Shown: in pieces, positions 55,989 to 64,000 of the stretch
Numbering within the stretch: position 1 is the stretch's first letter
Layout of the letters: every line of letters begins with the position of its first letter
NCBI RefSeq assembly: GCF_016756395.1
Contig: NZ_AP018365.1
Span: forward strand, 806,001 to 870,000
DNA: 64,000 nt
From: Streptomyces sp. SN-593
Lineage (GTDB): Bacteria > Actinomycetota > Actinomycetes > Streptomycetales > Streptomycetaceae
Direction of reading: 5' to 3'
The notes under the pieces: generated by a model
Seen by the model: only the letters and a program-made list of their open reading frames with translations
Database searches by the model: none
Told to the model about the DNA's origin: nothing
Translations under genes and position numbers: made by a program

Positions 55989-56312
55989 GGCGGCACATCC
56001 TCCCTGTGGGGTGGCGGCGGCCCCGCGCAAGGGTGTGGTGGAGCCGTCCGGTGAGAACTACCCCGTTCCCGTCGCTGTCTCCCACGCCGGGTCGCGGCAA
56101 CGGTGATCAACGGGTCCGGCGGATGGAGTATGCCGTATGGCGGCGGCGCCGTCACGGGTGCGTCACCGCCACCGGCCGCCCGCCGGAGCCCGCAACCGCG
56201 CGCGCCTCCGGCCGCGTCCCCCGGTTCGGTGCCCGGGCGGTCCGGGCGGCGCGGGCGACCGGGAGGGCGGATGCCGGCGAACGAGGCGGAAGGGCGACGT
56301 ACGCTGCTGCGC
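55989..56312. promoter_or_regulatory. Divergent promoter region with -10 TACGCT for the leaderless kinase gene
   Basis: TACGCT (56300-56305) ends 7 nt before ATG 56313, with no Shine-Dalgarno. An open frame continues leftwards to about 56103, and a start at the Met near 56271 is possible, but the leaderless position begins directly at the conserved kinase N-terminus. No other gene seen. Confidence 0.5.
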
Positions 56313-58163
56313 ATGGAGAGCTTGGAGGCGTCCGACCCCCGGTCGGTGGGCGGTTACCCGCTCCTCGCGCGGCTGGGCGCGGGCGGCATGGGGCAGGTCT
56401 ACCTGGCGCGTACGGTCGCGGGGCGGCCGCTGGCGCTGAAGACCGTCCGCGCGGAGTTCGGCACGGACCCGGCGTTCGGCGAGCGGTTCGCGCGGGAGAT
56501 CAGGAACGCGGACCGGGTGCGCTCGCCGTGGACCGCCACGGTGGTCGACTACTCCCCCGCGGGCGCGAGTCCGCAGTGGCTGGCGACCGAGTACGTGGCC
56601 GCGCCGTCGCTCGCCGACTGGGTCCGCGCGCACGGCCCGCTGCCCGGCGGGAGCGCGGCGGCGCTCGGCGCGGAGCTGTGCGAGGCGCTGCACGCGGTGC
56701 ACCGCGCGGGCCTGGCGCACCGTGACGTGAAGCCGTCGAACGTCCTGCTGGCGGGGACCCGGCCGCTGCTGATCGACTTCGGGATCGCCCGCGCCGCCGA
56801 CGACACCCGGCACACCAGCACCGGGGCGATGATCGGCTCGCCCGGCTACATGGCGCCGGAGCAGGCCGCGTCCGGGAGTTCGGCGGAACCGGGCGACGTG
56901 TTCGCCCTGGGCGCGGTGCTGGTCTACGCGGCGACCGGCCGCGGCCCGTTCAACCACCCCGGCGAGACCGCCTCGACGCCCGCCCTGCTCTACCGGGTGG
57001 TGCACGAGGACCCGGACCTGAGCGGGGTGCCGGAGGTGCTGCTGCCGGCGGTGGCCGCGCTGCTGGTCAAGGACCCGGCCGACCGGCCGACCGCCCTGGA
57101 GGCGGCCGCGCTGCTGGGCGACGGCGCCGGCAAGGCGGCCGCCGCACCGGCGCCGTGGTCCGGGAACCTGCCGCCGGGGCTGGCCGGGGAACTGGTCGCC
57201 CGCGAGGAGGCGACCCGCGCCGCGCTGGCGGACGCCCCGGCCCCGCCCGCCCCGACCGGGGCGGCGAGCGCACCCGCCGCGCCCACCGCACCCGGTGTCC
57301 CTCCGGTGGCCGCCACCACCCCGTACGGGCCCGAGTCCGCGACGTTCCGTCACCCCGCCTACCAGACACCCCGGACAGGCCCTCAGCAGACCGTCCAGCG
57401 GCCTTCGGTCCCGCCGCCGGGCTACGCCTCCCCCGGCGCCCGGAACGGCCCGCCAGGCCCCGGCACGGGCCTCCCCCCGGGCTCAGGCGGGGGCGGCAGC
57501 CGGCGCGGCGCGCTCGTCGCGGCGGCCGCCGTCGCCGTGGTCCTGGTGGTCGTGGGCTCCCTCGCGGTGCACCGCTGGCGGCAGAACGCCGACGACCAGG
57601 GGTCCGACGCCAAGGCGCCCACCGCCTCCGCGTCCTCCACCGCCACCGGGACCGGCAGCGCCGCCGGCCCGACCGGGACCGCCGGATCGCACACCGGCTC
57701 CGACGACTCCGACGACCCCGACGGCGATTCCGACTCCGACGGCTCCGACGGCTCCGACTCCGACGGCTCCGGTTCGGCCGACAAGCTGCCCGCCGCCTGG
57801 ATCGGCACCTGGTACGGCGTCGGCCCGGGGCTGCCCTCGGTCACCGGCAAGGCCAAGGTCACCATCACCCTGACCGGAGGCACGCGCGGGAACGTGGTCG
57901 GCAAGGAGGTCACCCACGTCACCGGGTCGATCTCCGGCGCGGACATCGGCTGCACGGACACGCTCGGCTTCACCGAGCGCGACGGCTCCACCGTCGTCCT
58001 CCAGGCGGTGTCCAGCACCGCGTCCGACCCGTCGAGCGGCACCGAGTGCACCGTGGGCCGCGTCTACACCCTCACCCTCGACAGCGACGAGGAGACGCTC
58101 AAGCTGTCGGACTACAGCGGTCTGACGGTGGGCGCGCCCACCACCTTCACCAAGCAGGACTGA
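56313..58163 (+). CDS. Transmembrane Ser/Thr protein kinase
   Basis: A 616-residue PknB-type kinase. Kinase domain about 10-275: glycine loop LGAGGMGQVY, catalytic-site Lys43 (ALKTV), HRDVKPSNVLL, DFGIARA and an APE-like YMAPEQA. A Pro/Ala-rich juxtamembrane linker runs to about 395, followed by a single TM helix (ALVAAAAVAVVLVVVGSLAV). Outside lies a Ser/Asp/Gly-rich spacer and a compact beta-rich C-terminal domain (about 490-616; WIGTWYGVGPGL, two Cys residues). There are no PASTA repeats, so the ligand is not the usual muropeptide. Transcribed alone. Confidence 0.92.
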   Translation: MESLEASDPRSVGGYPLLARLGAGGMGQVYLARTVAGRPLALKTVRAEFGTDPAFGERFAREIRNADRVRSPWTATVVDYSPAGASPQWLATEYVAAPSLADWVRAHGPLPGGSAAALGAELCEALHAVHRAGLAHRDVKPSNVLLAGTRPLLIDFGIARAADDTRHTSTGAMIGSPGYMAPEQAASGSSAEPGDVFALGAVLVYAATGRGPFNHPGETASTPALLYRVVHEDPDLSGVPEVLLPAVAALLVKDPADRPTALEAAALLGDGAGKAAAAPAPWSGNLPPGLAGELVAREEATRAALADAPAPPAPTGAASAPAAPTAPGVPPVAATTPYGPESATFRHPAYQTPRTGPQQTVQRPSVPPPGYASPGARNGPPGPGTGLPPGSGGGGSRRGALVAAAAVAVVLVVVGSLAVHRWRQNADDQGSDAKAPTASASSTATGTGSAAGPTGTAGSHTGSDDSDDPDGDSDSDGSDGSDSDGSGSADKLPAAWIGTWYGVGPGLPSVTGKAKVTITLTGGTRGNVVGKEVTHVTGSISGADIGCTDTLGFTERDGSTVVLQAVSSTASDPSSGTECTVGRVYTLTLDSDEETLKLSDYSGLTVGAPTTFTKQD

Positions 58164-58200
58164 CCGGCCCGCACGGAGCAGGACCGGCAGGCGGCGGTCC

Positions 58201-58231
58201 CGGCCCCCGGGCCGCTCCCCCACCGGTGGGG
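58201..58231. terminator. Hairpins between convergent kinase and GGDEF-EAL genes
   Basis: CGGCCC/GGGCCG (58201-58214) and the palindrome CCCCACCGGTGGGG (58218-58231) lie between stop codons at 58163 and 58274. A second partial copy of the latter follows. Confidence 0.5.
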
Positions 58232-58273
58232 CTCCTCCCCCACCGGTGCGCCCTCCTCAGCGGTGGGCAGCGG

Positions 58274-60868
58274 TCAACTCGCGTCCGCCAGCAGGAGGGT
58301 GCCCATCTGCTCGGGCGGCGCGGGCCGGCCGTAGTACCAGCCCTGGCCGGTGTCGCAGCCCAGGTCGCGCAGGTAGTCGGCCTGGGCGCTGGTCTCCACG
58401 CCCTCGACGGTGACGGACAGGCCGAGGCCGTGCGCGAGCGACACGATCCCCTCGACGATCTTCAGGTCGACCGGGTCGGCCGGGTGGTGGCTCATCCCCC
58501 GGGAGAACGCGCGGTCGAGCTTGAGCACGCTGACCGGCAGCCAGCGCAGCGAGGAGAGGTTGGAGTAGCCGGTGCCGAAGTCGTCCAGGGCGATCTCCAC
58601 GCCGAGGTCCGCGATCCGCCGCAGCGGCTTCAAGGCGTCCTGGTCGGCGCCTATCAGCGCGCTCTCGGTGACCTCCAGGCACAGCGCCTCCGGCGCGAGC
58701 CCGCTGTCGTCCAGCACCCGGGAGACCTCGGCGACCAGGTCGGGGTGGTGCAACTGGATCGGCGAGAGGTTGACGTTGACCCTGGGCGGCCGCGCGCCGT
58801 GGTGGTTGCGCTGCCACACCTCGGCCTGCCGGACCGCCTGCTCCAGCACCCAGCGGCCGAGCGGCACGATCTGCCCGGTGTTCTCGGCGAGCGGGATGAA
58901 ACGATCCGGCCCGATCACGCCGTGCACCGGGTGGCCCCAGCGGACCAGGGCCTCGGCGCCGTGCACGACGCCGTCGCTCAACCCGATCAGCGGCTGGTAC
59001 TCGACGAAGAACTCGCCGCGCTCCAGGGCGCCGGGCAGCCGGTTGGTGAGGCTGTGCCGGGTGATCGCGCGGGCGTCGGCGTCGGGGTCGGCCACCTCGT
59101 AGCGGTTGCCGCCCAGTTCCTTGGCCCGGTACATGGTGATGTCGGCGCTGCGCAGCACGTCGGCGGCCGCGTGCGAGGCGGTCGGGGTGAGCACGATCCC
59201 GATGCTGCCGTGCACCGGCAGTTCGCGGCCGTCCACGAGGACAGGCGTGGCGAACGCCGCCAGGATGCGGCCGGCGAGGTCGGTGACGGCGTCGAGGCCG
59301 GGCGGGTCGGTGTAGAGGGCGACGAACTCGTCGCCTCCGATCCTCGCCACGAGCTGGTCCGGCGAGGTCAGGCAGTTCCGCAGCCGGTCGGCGACGGCGA
59401 CCAGGAGCTGGTCGCCGACCGCGTGGCCGAGGCTGTCGTTGACCGTCTTGAAGCCGTCGAGGTCGAGGTAGCACAGGCCGATCCGGCGGCCGGAGTCCGT
59501 GTCCCCGGCGGACGTGCCGCCACCGGACGTGCCGCCACCGGGCGTACCCGCGTCGAGCCCCGCCCCCCGGTCGCCGTCCTCCGCCGTGCCGCCCTTGCCC
59601 GCTGACCCGGACGGCCCGCCCGACCCGGACGCCTCCGGTGGGGCGAGTGCCTGGTCGAGCCGTTCGAAGAACAGGGCGCGGTTGGGCAGGCCGGTGAGGG
59701 CGTCGTGGGTGGCCTCGTGGCGCAGCCGCTGGAGCAACTGGCGGCGCTCGGTGATGTCCTCCAGCAGGGCGAGCTGGTACTGGGGGTTGCCGGCGGAGTC
59801 CCGGAGCAGGGAGACCTGGAGGTTGCCCCACAGCACGGAGCCGTCCGCCCGGGGGTACGCCTTCTCGGTGTGGTAGCCGTCGCGCTCACCGCGGACCAGC
59901 TCGCCGTTGAGGGCGCTGACGACCGCGGGGTTCTCGGGGTGGGCCCACTCCGAGACGGTCCGCTGCATGACGTGCTTCTCGCCGCCGAACATCCGGCTGA
60001 GCGCATCGTTGATCTCCAGGACGCGGCCGTCGAGGTCGGCGATGCCGATGCCGATCGCGGCACCCTCGAAGACCGCGCGGAAGCGCGCCTCGCTCGCGGC
60101 CAGCGCGCGTTCGGCGTCGGCCTGGGCGGCCAGCGCGGCGCGGGAGATCGACTCCTGCTCGTGCAGGGTGCGTTCACGCAGTGCCTGGGAGAAGCCGACG
60201 GCGACGGCGTGCTGGAGGCGGGAGCAGCGGGCGCGCACCTCGTCGGCGGTCAGGCCGCCGCCGGGCGGGCAGTACAGCGCGAGGTACGCGTCGATGACGC
60301 CGAGGATGCTCGGCAGCGCCTCGGGGTCGGTGCAATGCGCGTCGACCAGCGCGGCGCCGACCGGCACCGCGGCCCGCGGGTCGAACCGGTCGGCGCTCAG
60401 CGCGTCGCTCAGCACGCGGGCCAACGGCCGCAGGTACGCCTCCAGTTCGGCCCGGGTCATGGAGGTGGCGGTCAGCGGGAAGACGGCACGGCCCCATATG
60501 GCGGCGAACCGGCGCAGGCTGTCGTCGGCCTCGGCCCGGGTACGGAGGTCCGGCCCGGCGTGGGCCTCCACCTCGGGCCCGGCCGCGTCCCCCGCGTGCG
60601 CCCGCGGACCCGGCCGGGTGGCGGCACCGGGATCGGCCGACCGCCCGTCAGGGGTCCGCGCGCCGGCGCCGGTACCGACCGGCCGGCCGTCGCCGGCACC
60701 GCCGTCACCGGTCGCCGGGTCGGCGACGGCGGCGAGTACGGGGGCGGCGGCCGCAACGGCCGGGTGTCCGCCCGCCGGCCTGGTGGCCGGCCCGGTTGCC
60801 GGCCCGGGGGTCGGCCGGGTGCCGGCATGCCACGCCGCGTCACCGGCCGCGGCCGCCCCGGGGGTCAC
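58274..60868 (-). CDS. PAS-GGDEF-EAL c-di-GMP turnover protein
   Basis: An 864-residue cytoplasmic protein. Order: a disordered Ala/Pro/Gly-rich start (1-105), a helical sensor-like region (about 110-255), PAS/PAC (about 258-375; FRAVFEGAAIGIGIADLDG), GGDEF (about 383-555) and EAL (about 575-850). The GGDEF signature IGGDEFVALY and the EAL signature HGAEALVRW, with the downstream ALDDFGTGYSNLS and VEGVET, are intact, so both synthesis and breakdown of c-di-GMP are possible. A Gly/Ser/Thr-rich insertion of about 50 residues (about 407-458) interrupts the GGDEF domain near its start. GTG 60868 overlaps the upstream methyltransferase stop (GTGA). Confidence 0.92.
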   Translation of the reverse strand: MTPGAAAAGDAAWHAGTRPTPGPATGPATRPAGGHPAVAAAAPVLAAVADPATGDGGAGDGRPVGTGAGARTPDGRSADPGAATRPGPRAHAGDAAGPEVEAHAGPDLRTRAEADDSLRRFAAIWGRAVFPLTATSMTRAELEAYLRPLARVLSDALSADRFDPRAAVPVGAALVDAHCTDPEALPSILGVIDAYLALYCPPGGGLTADEVRARCSRLQHAVAVGFSQALRERTLHEQESISRAALAAQADAERALAASEARFRAVFEGAAIGIGIADLDGRVLEINDALSRMFGGEKHVMQRTVSEWAHPENPAVVSALNGELVRGERDGYHTEKAYPRADGSVLWGNLQVSLLRDSAGNPQYQLALLEDITERRQLLQRLRHEATHDALTGLPNRALFFERLDQALAPPEASGSGGPSGSAGKGGTAEDGDRGAGLDAGTPGGGTSGGGTSAGDTDSGRRIGLCYLDLDGFKTVNDSLGHAVGDQLLVAVADRLRNCLTSPDQLVARIGGDEFVALYTDPPGLDAVTDLAGRILAAFATPVLVDGRELPVHGSIGIVLTPTASHAAADVLRSADITMYRAKELGGNRYEVADPDADARAITRHSLTNRLPGALERGEFFVEYQPLIGLSDGVVHGAEALVRWGHPVHGVIGPDRFIPLAENTGQIVPLGRWVLEQAVRQAEVWQRNHHGARPPRVNVNLSPIQLHHPDLVAEVSRVLDDSGLAPEALCLEVTESALIGADQDALKPLRRIADLGVEIALDDFGTGYSNLSSLRWLPVSVLKLDRAFSRGMSHHPADPVDLKIVEGIVSLAHGLGLSVTVEGVETSAQADYLRDLGCDTGQGWYYGRPAPPEQMGTLLLADAS

Positions 60869-61683
60869 GCCTTCAACCCCACACCGGCGAGCCCGAGCAG
60901 TACCACCGGGTCGTCGTCCTCGGCCGGCGGGGTGTTGGGGCGCCAGTAGGGCAGCGGCACGATGCCCGGCTCCACGATCTCGAACCCGTCGAACAGCGGC
61001 CGCAGTTCGTCGACCGTACGGTGCACCAGGCGGCTGGCGGTGCGCTGGTAGACCGTCACCACGTCGCGCTGCGCGTCGGACTGGTCGGCCTTGCTCGCCG
61101 GGGTGGAGTGCGTGATGACCATGACGCTGCCGGGGGCGAGGGCGTCCCGCAGGGTGCCGATGATCTCGCCCGGGCGGTCGGCCTCGGACAGGAAGTGCAC
61201 CACCGCGACGAGCATCAGCGCGACCGGCCGGTCCAGGTCGAGCAGCCGCCGGACCTCCGGTGCCTCCAGCACCGAGCGCGGGTCGCGCAGGTCGGCCGCG
61301 GCGATCGCGGCGTCCGGGTTGCCCGCCAGCACGGCGCGGCTGTGGGTGACGGCGACCGGGTCGTTGTCCACGTAGACCACGCGGGCGCCGGGGTGCGCCT
61401 CCTGGGCGACCTCGTGCACGTTGCCGAAGGTGGGTATGCCCGAGCCGATGTCCAGGAACTGCGTGATGCCGCGCTCCAGCGCGAAGTTGACCGCGCGGCG
61501 CATCACGGCCCGGTTGGCCTGGCCGATCTTCGGCATGCCCGGCAGCGCCTTCAACGCGGTCCGGGCCGCCTCCCGGTCGACCTCGAAGTTGTGCGAGCCG
61601 CCCAGGAAGTAGTCGTAGATCCTGGAGACGCTCGGCACGGTGATGTCGATCCCCTGCGGGGCCCAGGACGGTCGGTCGGTCAC
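60865..61683 (-). CDS. SAM-dependent methyltransferase (DUF574-type)
   Basis: A 272-residue cytoplasmic protein of the actinobacterial SAM-methyltransferase family once called DUF574. SVSRIYDYFLGGSHNFEVD is the family's N-terminal signature. ITQFLDIGSGIPT is the SAM-binding glycine motif, VVYVDNDPVAV the ribose-binding Asp, and LMLVAVVHFL the later strand. The methyl acceptor is unknown. GTG 61683 is chosen for GGAGA 8 nt upstream. Overlap with the GGDEF-EAL gene implies coordinated synthesis. Confidence 0.9.
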   Translation of the reverse strand: MTDRPSWAPQGIDITVPSVSRIYDYFLGGSHNFEVDREAARTALKALPGMPKIGQANRAVMRRAVNFALERGITQFLDIGSGIPTFGNVHEVAQEAHPGARVVYVDNDPVAVTHSRAVLAGNPDAAIAAADLRDPRSVLEAPEVRRLLDLDRPVALMLVAVVHFLSEADRPGEIIGTLRDALAPGSVMVITHSTPASKADQSDAQRDVVTVYQRTASRLVHRTVDELRPLFDGFEIVEPGIVPLPYWRPNTPPAEDDDPVVLLGLAGVGLKA

Positions 61684-61787
61684 GGTCGGTGTCTCCAGGT
61701 CGGGGGAGGTGCGGACGCGGCAGGCGGGCGGGACCGGATCGAGCAGACTCCCGGATGCTCGACCGAGGTTACTGATCACGTGTTCGG

Positions 61788-61803
61788 AGTGAAGCACATC
61801 ACC
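61788..61803. promoter_or_regulatory. Possible BldD-type inverted half-sites AGTGA-N6-TCACC
   Basis: AGTGA (61788-61792) and TCACC (61799-61803) face each other about 105 bp upstream of the methyltransferase/GGDEF-EAL operon. This resembles the early BldD consensus (AGTGA-Nm-TCACC). BldD is the c-di-GMP receptor that controls several cdg genes in Streptomyces. A match this short can arise by chance, and it does not fit the later 15-bp consensus well. Confidence 0.35.
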
Positions 61804-61890
61804 GGGAACCCGAGGTCCGTTTTGCTCCGCTAGCACCGGCATGTACCGATGCGGATACGCGCACCTGCGGAGACGCGCACCCAGCAGGAA

Positions 61891-61920
61891 GGGCCCGCGG
61901 CGCGAGAGCGCCCCGGGCCC
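61891..61920 (-). terminator. Terminator after chitinase 2
   Basis: Arms 61891-61903 and 61908-61920 pair over 13 bp with one mismatch around GAGA, about 83 bp beyond the chitinase 2 stop and upstream of the methyltransferase promoter. Confidence 0.75.
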
Positions 61921-62002
61921 GACCCTAGCGCGTGGACGGCGATCGGATCAGCGCAATGATCGGATCAGTGCGCGGAAGGGTGAACTCGCCGTCCCCGTCG
62001 GC

Positions 62003-63250
62003 TCAGCAGGCTCCCTCGTCCTTCCAGACGCCCCACTCACCGGTGGTGCCGGGCGTCTCGTTCGTGGTCCACCACTGGGCGAGCCACTTGTGGCCGCCGT
62101 AGGACACCTCGTTGCCACCGGTGTAGACGGCGGACGCGCTCCAGGCCGCCACGTCGGCGCAGTCGCCGCCGGCCGGGGTGGTGGGCGGCGTGGTGGGCGG
62201 CGAGGTCGGCGGGTTGGTGGGCGGGGTCGCGCCGGCGAACTTCACCGAGTACTTGGCGAAGTCCCACGAGCTCTGCGGGACCGAGCTGCACGAGCCCGAG
62301 GTGCTGCCGTTGTTGTCCGGCGGGTTGCACTGCAGGTCGCGGTTGAGCGACCAGAAGGTGAAGCGGCCCATGCCGTGGCTGGTGGCGTAGTCCAGCACGG
62401 TCTGGAAGTCCGCCTGGTAGAAGTACTCGCCGCTGTCGCTGCGGCCGTTCATGCCGGAGAAGCCCTCGTGGGCGTAGGCGGTGGCGGCGCTCCAGCCGAA
62501 GGTGGTCTGGAGCAGGCCGTTGAACGCGGTCAGCGCCGCGGTCTGGGAGGCGGCGCCGTTGAAGCCGCCGTCGAACGGCATGATGGAGAAGTTGTTCGGG
62601 GTGAAGCCGAGCGTCTTGGCCTCGTTGAGCATCTGCTGCCCGAACCAGCCGGTGCCGGCCGCGGTGCCCGGGGTGGTCACCGAGATGTAGATGCCGGGGT
62701 TGTTGCGCTGGAGGATCTGGGCGGCGCCCAGTTCGTTGGCGACGGCCGCGGTGTTCTCGTACTCCGGCTCCTCCAGGTCGAAGTCGATCGCCTTGAGCTG
62801 GTACTTGTCGACGACCTGCTGGTAGGCGGCCGCGGTCGCGGCCGCGCCGGAACACGCCTGGCCGAGCTTGGTGCCGCCGTATCCGCCGATCGAGACGGAC
62901 ACGTCGCCGCCCTTGGCCCGGATCGCGGAGATGGTGTTGGCGACCGAGGTGTCCGAGGACACCGCGGCGGTACCGCCCCAGGTCGGGCTGCACCCGCCGC
63001 CGTTGGGGGCGAGGATGAAGGCGAGCTGGAAGGCCTTGAGGCCGGTGGCGTCCATGATCGCCGTGGCGCTCGGCGGGTTGTTGTCCAGCGGCATCAAGTA
63101 GGGCGCGGCGGCGTACCAGTTGCTGCTCAGCGCGTTGGCCGTGGGGGTCGCACTGGCCTCGCCGGCGCCGAGGGCGGCCGCGGTGCCCAGCCCGGCGACG
63201 GCCAGGACCGCGGCGGCCACTCCCGTGCCGAGGGCTTTGAGACGGTTCAC
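62003..63250 (-). CDS. Secreted GH18 chitinase with C-terminal CBM5/12-type module (chitinase 2)
   Basis: A 415-residue secreted enzyme. Signal peptide about 1-35 (ending ASA). GH18 domain about 45-330: VSVSIGGYGG is the conserved strand and KAIDFDLEEPEY holds the Asp-x-Asp-x-Glu core with catalytic Glu. As in chitinase 1 the first Asp of DxxDxDxE is absent (Lys here). A Pro/Thr linker (about 345-365) leads to a CBM5/12-type domain (AWSASAVYTGGNEVSYGG, WWTTNETPG) very like that of chitinase 1, while the catalytic domains differ strongly. GTG start with AGGAGG 6 nt upstream. Two dre sites lie upstream. Confidence 0.92.
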   Translation of the reverse strand: MNRLKALGTGVAAAVLAVAGLGTAAALGAGEASATPTANALSSNWYAAAPYLMPLDNNPPSATAIMDATGLKAFQLAFILAPNGGGCSPTWGGTAAVSSDTSVANTISAIRAKGGDVSVSIGGYGGTKLGQACSGAAATAAAYQQVVDKYQLKAIDFDLEEPEYENTAAVANELGAAQILQRNNPGIYISVTTPGTAAGTGWFGQQMLNEAKTLGFTPNNFSIMPFDGGFNGAASQTAALTAFNGLLQTTFGWSAATAYAHEGFSGMNGRSDSGEYFYQADFQTVLDYATSHGMGRFTFWSLNRDLQCNPPDNNGSTSGSCSSVPQSSWDFAKYSVKFAGATPPTNPPTSPPTTPPTTPAGGDCADVAAWSASAVYTGGNEVSYGGHKWLAQWWTTNETPGTTGEWGVWKDEGAC

Positions 63251-63305
63251 GTCGGACCTCCTGTGGGGGAACGTGCCAGCAGGTTCCTGCGGTGATCCGT
63301 ACGCG

Positions 63306-63356
63306 TCAATAGGTTGGTCCAGACCTTTGGGTCAATCCACAAATTGGTCTCTACCA
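63306..63356 (-). promoter_or_regulatory. Chitinase 2 promoter with two DasR-type (dre) operators
   Basis: Minus-strand TTGACC (63335-63330) and TATTGA (63311-63306) with an 18-bp spacer form the promoter. The 12-mer TGGTCCAGACCT (63315-63326) fills the spacer and equals the published chitinase direct-repeat sequence as I remember it. TGGTCTCTACCA (63345-63356) lies 30 bp further upstream, a more degenerate copy. DasR bound in the spacer would block RNA polymerase directly. Confidence 0.87.
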
Positions 63357-63375
63357 GTTCGGCGGGCACGCCGAA

Positions 63376-63414
63376 GGGCCCCGGTCGCGCGCGGGACGCG
63401 CGCGGCCGGGGCCC
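63376..63414 (-). terminator. Strong terminator after the C39 peptidase gene
   Basis: Arms 63376-63392 and 63398-63414 pair over 17 bp (one G-T) around the loop GGGAC, 31 bp past the peptidase stop. It separates that gene from the chitinase 2 promoter. Confidence 0.85.
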
Positions 63415-63445
63415 GCGGAGCCGGCCCGGGAGGCCGGCGCCGGAC

Positions 63446-64000
63446 TCAGACGACGCCGACGGACTCCAGCGCGCGCCGCTGCCCGGGGCTCGGCTTGACC
63501 GGGAAGTACAGGTAGGCCACACCGCCGGAGCCGGAGCCCACCGAGCCGGTCGCGGTGATCCGCTTCGTACGCAGCCACACGGTCTCGAACTGCGCCCGCT
63601 TGTAGACGTTGCGCACCGCGTCGTCGTCCGCGCTGGCGGGGTCGTTGGCGACCACGTCGCCCTCGGCGGTGAAGCCGACGATGCACATCAGGTGCCCGGA
63701 CGTGCTGTAGTTCGCCCCGTCCAGTTCGCTGGCGAGGAACGACTGCGAGGTGATGACCGGGATGCCGGCCTTCACCAGGCGCTCGATGTCGTTGAGCGAG
63801 TGCAGTTGGGTGACGACGCCCTGCAGGTCCTGGTAGGTGGCCGCGTAGGCGGCGTTGAACGGCCAGTTGCCGCAGCCCTCGTACTGGTAGTCGTACGTGT
63901 AGCGGGCGCCCTGGTCGACCTGCGGGTCGGCGTAGGAGGGGTCCACCCAGGACAGGTCCGCGGCGCTCGGGCCGCGCCCCCAGTACTCGATGACCATGGT
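63446..64000 (-). CDS. C39-type cysteine peptidase, N-terminally truncated by window edge
   Basis: The 184 C-terminal residues of a papain-fold protease (Peptidase_C39-like). The visible part begins Thr-Met-Val-Ile-Glu-Tyr-Trp-Gly, a segment that normally follows the catalytic Cys, which must lie beyond base 64000. The catalytic His is in SGHLMCIVGF and the third polar residue in VVANDPASADD. QVDQGARYTYDYQYEG and NWPFNAAYAA are family-typical. Relatives are secreted, but the signal peptide cannot be seen here. The substrate is unknown. Confidence 0.87.
   Translation of the reverse strand, partial: TMVIEYWGRGPSAADLSWVDPSYADPQVDQGARYTYDYQYEGCGNWPFNAAYAATYQDLQGVVTQLHSLNDIERLVKAGIPVITSQSFLASELDGANYSTSGHLMCIVGFTAEGDVVANDPASADDDAVRNVYKRAQFETVWLRTKRITATGSVGSGSGGVAYLYFPVKPSPGQRRALESVGVV

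Overview
The window is very GC-rich throughout and has the gene set of a Streptomyces or close relative (Streptomycetaceae): RbpA with a SigR-type promoter, an FxsA homologue, UppP, separate but overlapping Lnt and Ppm genes, a ROK regulator, a large LAL-type LuxR regulator, a MocR/YczE pair, GGDEF-EAL signalling, secreted GH18 chitinases with CBM5/12-type modules, and chitinase promoters carrying DasR-type (dre) operators. Many starts are GTG, and at least five genes look leaderless (a TANNNT box 6-7 nt before the start). No tRNA, rRNA, CRISPR array, transposase, integrase or phage gene was recognised. Both ends cut a gene: a succinate-semialdehyde dehydrogenase on the left and a C39-type peptidase on the right.

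Layout. 0-10.1 kb: truncated aldehyde dehydrogenase, a secreted GATase-like protein, a PAS-GAF-PP2C-ATPase stress phosphatase, a Gln-Pro repeat protein, a tiny proline-rich protein, a NYN-type nuclease candidate, a probable DUF5954 protein, a lipoprotein and a ROK regulator. 10.4-14.5 kb: a tight four-gene operon (oxidoreductase, isomerase, isomerase, oxidoreductase) behind a good promoter, divergent from the ROK gene. This fits oxidation, elimination/hydration and reduction of an unusual sugar through 3-keto intermediates. 14.6-22.7 kb: UppP, chitinase 1 with two dre sites, an S53 sedolisin, and an ABC pair whose ATPase is fused to a secreted-type alpha/beta hydrolase. 22.8-29.7 kb: aldo/keto reductase, PAP2 phosphatase, an Rpf-LysM-M23 cell-wall hydrolase, an LLM flavin oxidoreductase and a D-Ala-D-Ala carboxypeptidase.

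29.8-43.4 kb: an Mrr nuclease-TerD fusion, a short Rho paralogue behind a long pyrimidine-rich leader, an 1167-residue LAL regulator, a LysM-M23 peptidase behind a c-di-AMP (ydaO-type) riboswitch, a tandem GNAT protein, a uridine-kinase-like protein, and a 64-residue membrane protein followed by an FtsK/SpoIIIE-like ATPase with a lysine-less P-loop. After these come a near-perfect 26-bp inverted repeat and two 182-bp direct repeats. 43.4-54.6 kb: MocR/YczE, RbpA, FxsA, the Lnt-Ppm lipoprotein/mannosylation pair, an Lrp regulator with an amidohydrolase, an alditol oxidase and a small cysteine-rich protein. 54.8-64 kb: acyl-CoA dehydrogenase, a membrane Ser/Thr kinase, a methyltransferase overlapping a PAS-GGDEF-EAL protein, chitinase 2 with a second pair of dre sites, and the C39 peptidase fragment.

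Themes. (1) Chitin and cell-wall turnover: two chitinases with the same spacing of DasR-type sites, two M23 hydrolases, a DD-carboxypeptidase and UppP. (2) Stress, nucleotide-second-messenger and transcription control: PP2C, the c-di-AMP riboswitch, the c-di-GMP enzyme, RbpA, Rho and TerD-Mrr. (3) Unusual domain fusions, of which the TerD-nuclease and hydrolase-ABC proteins, with the keto-sugar operon, are the best candidates for under-described biology. Everything here was read by eye; family names rest on motifs and remembered family features, not on database searches.
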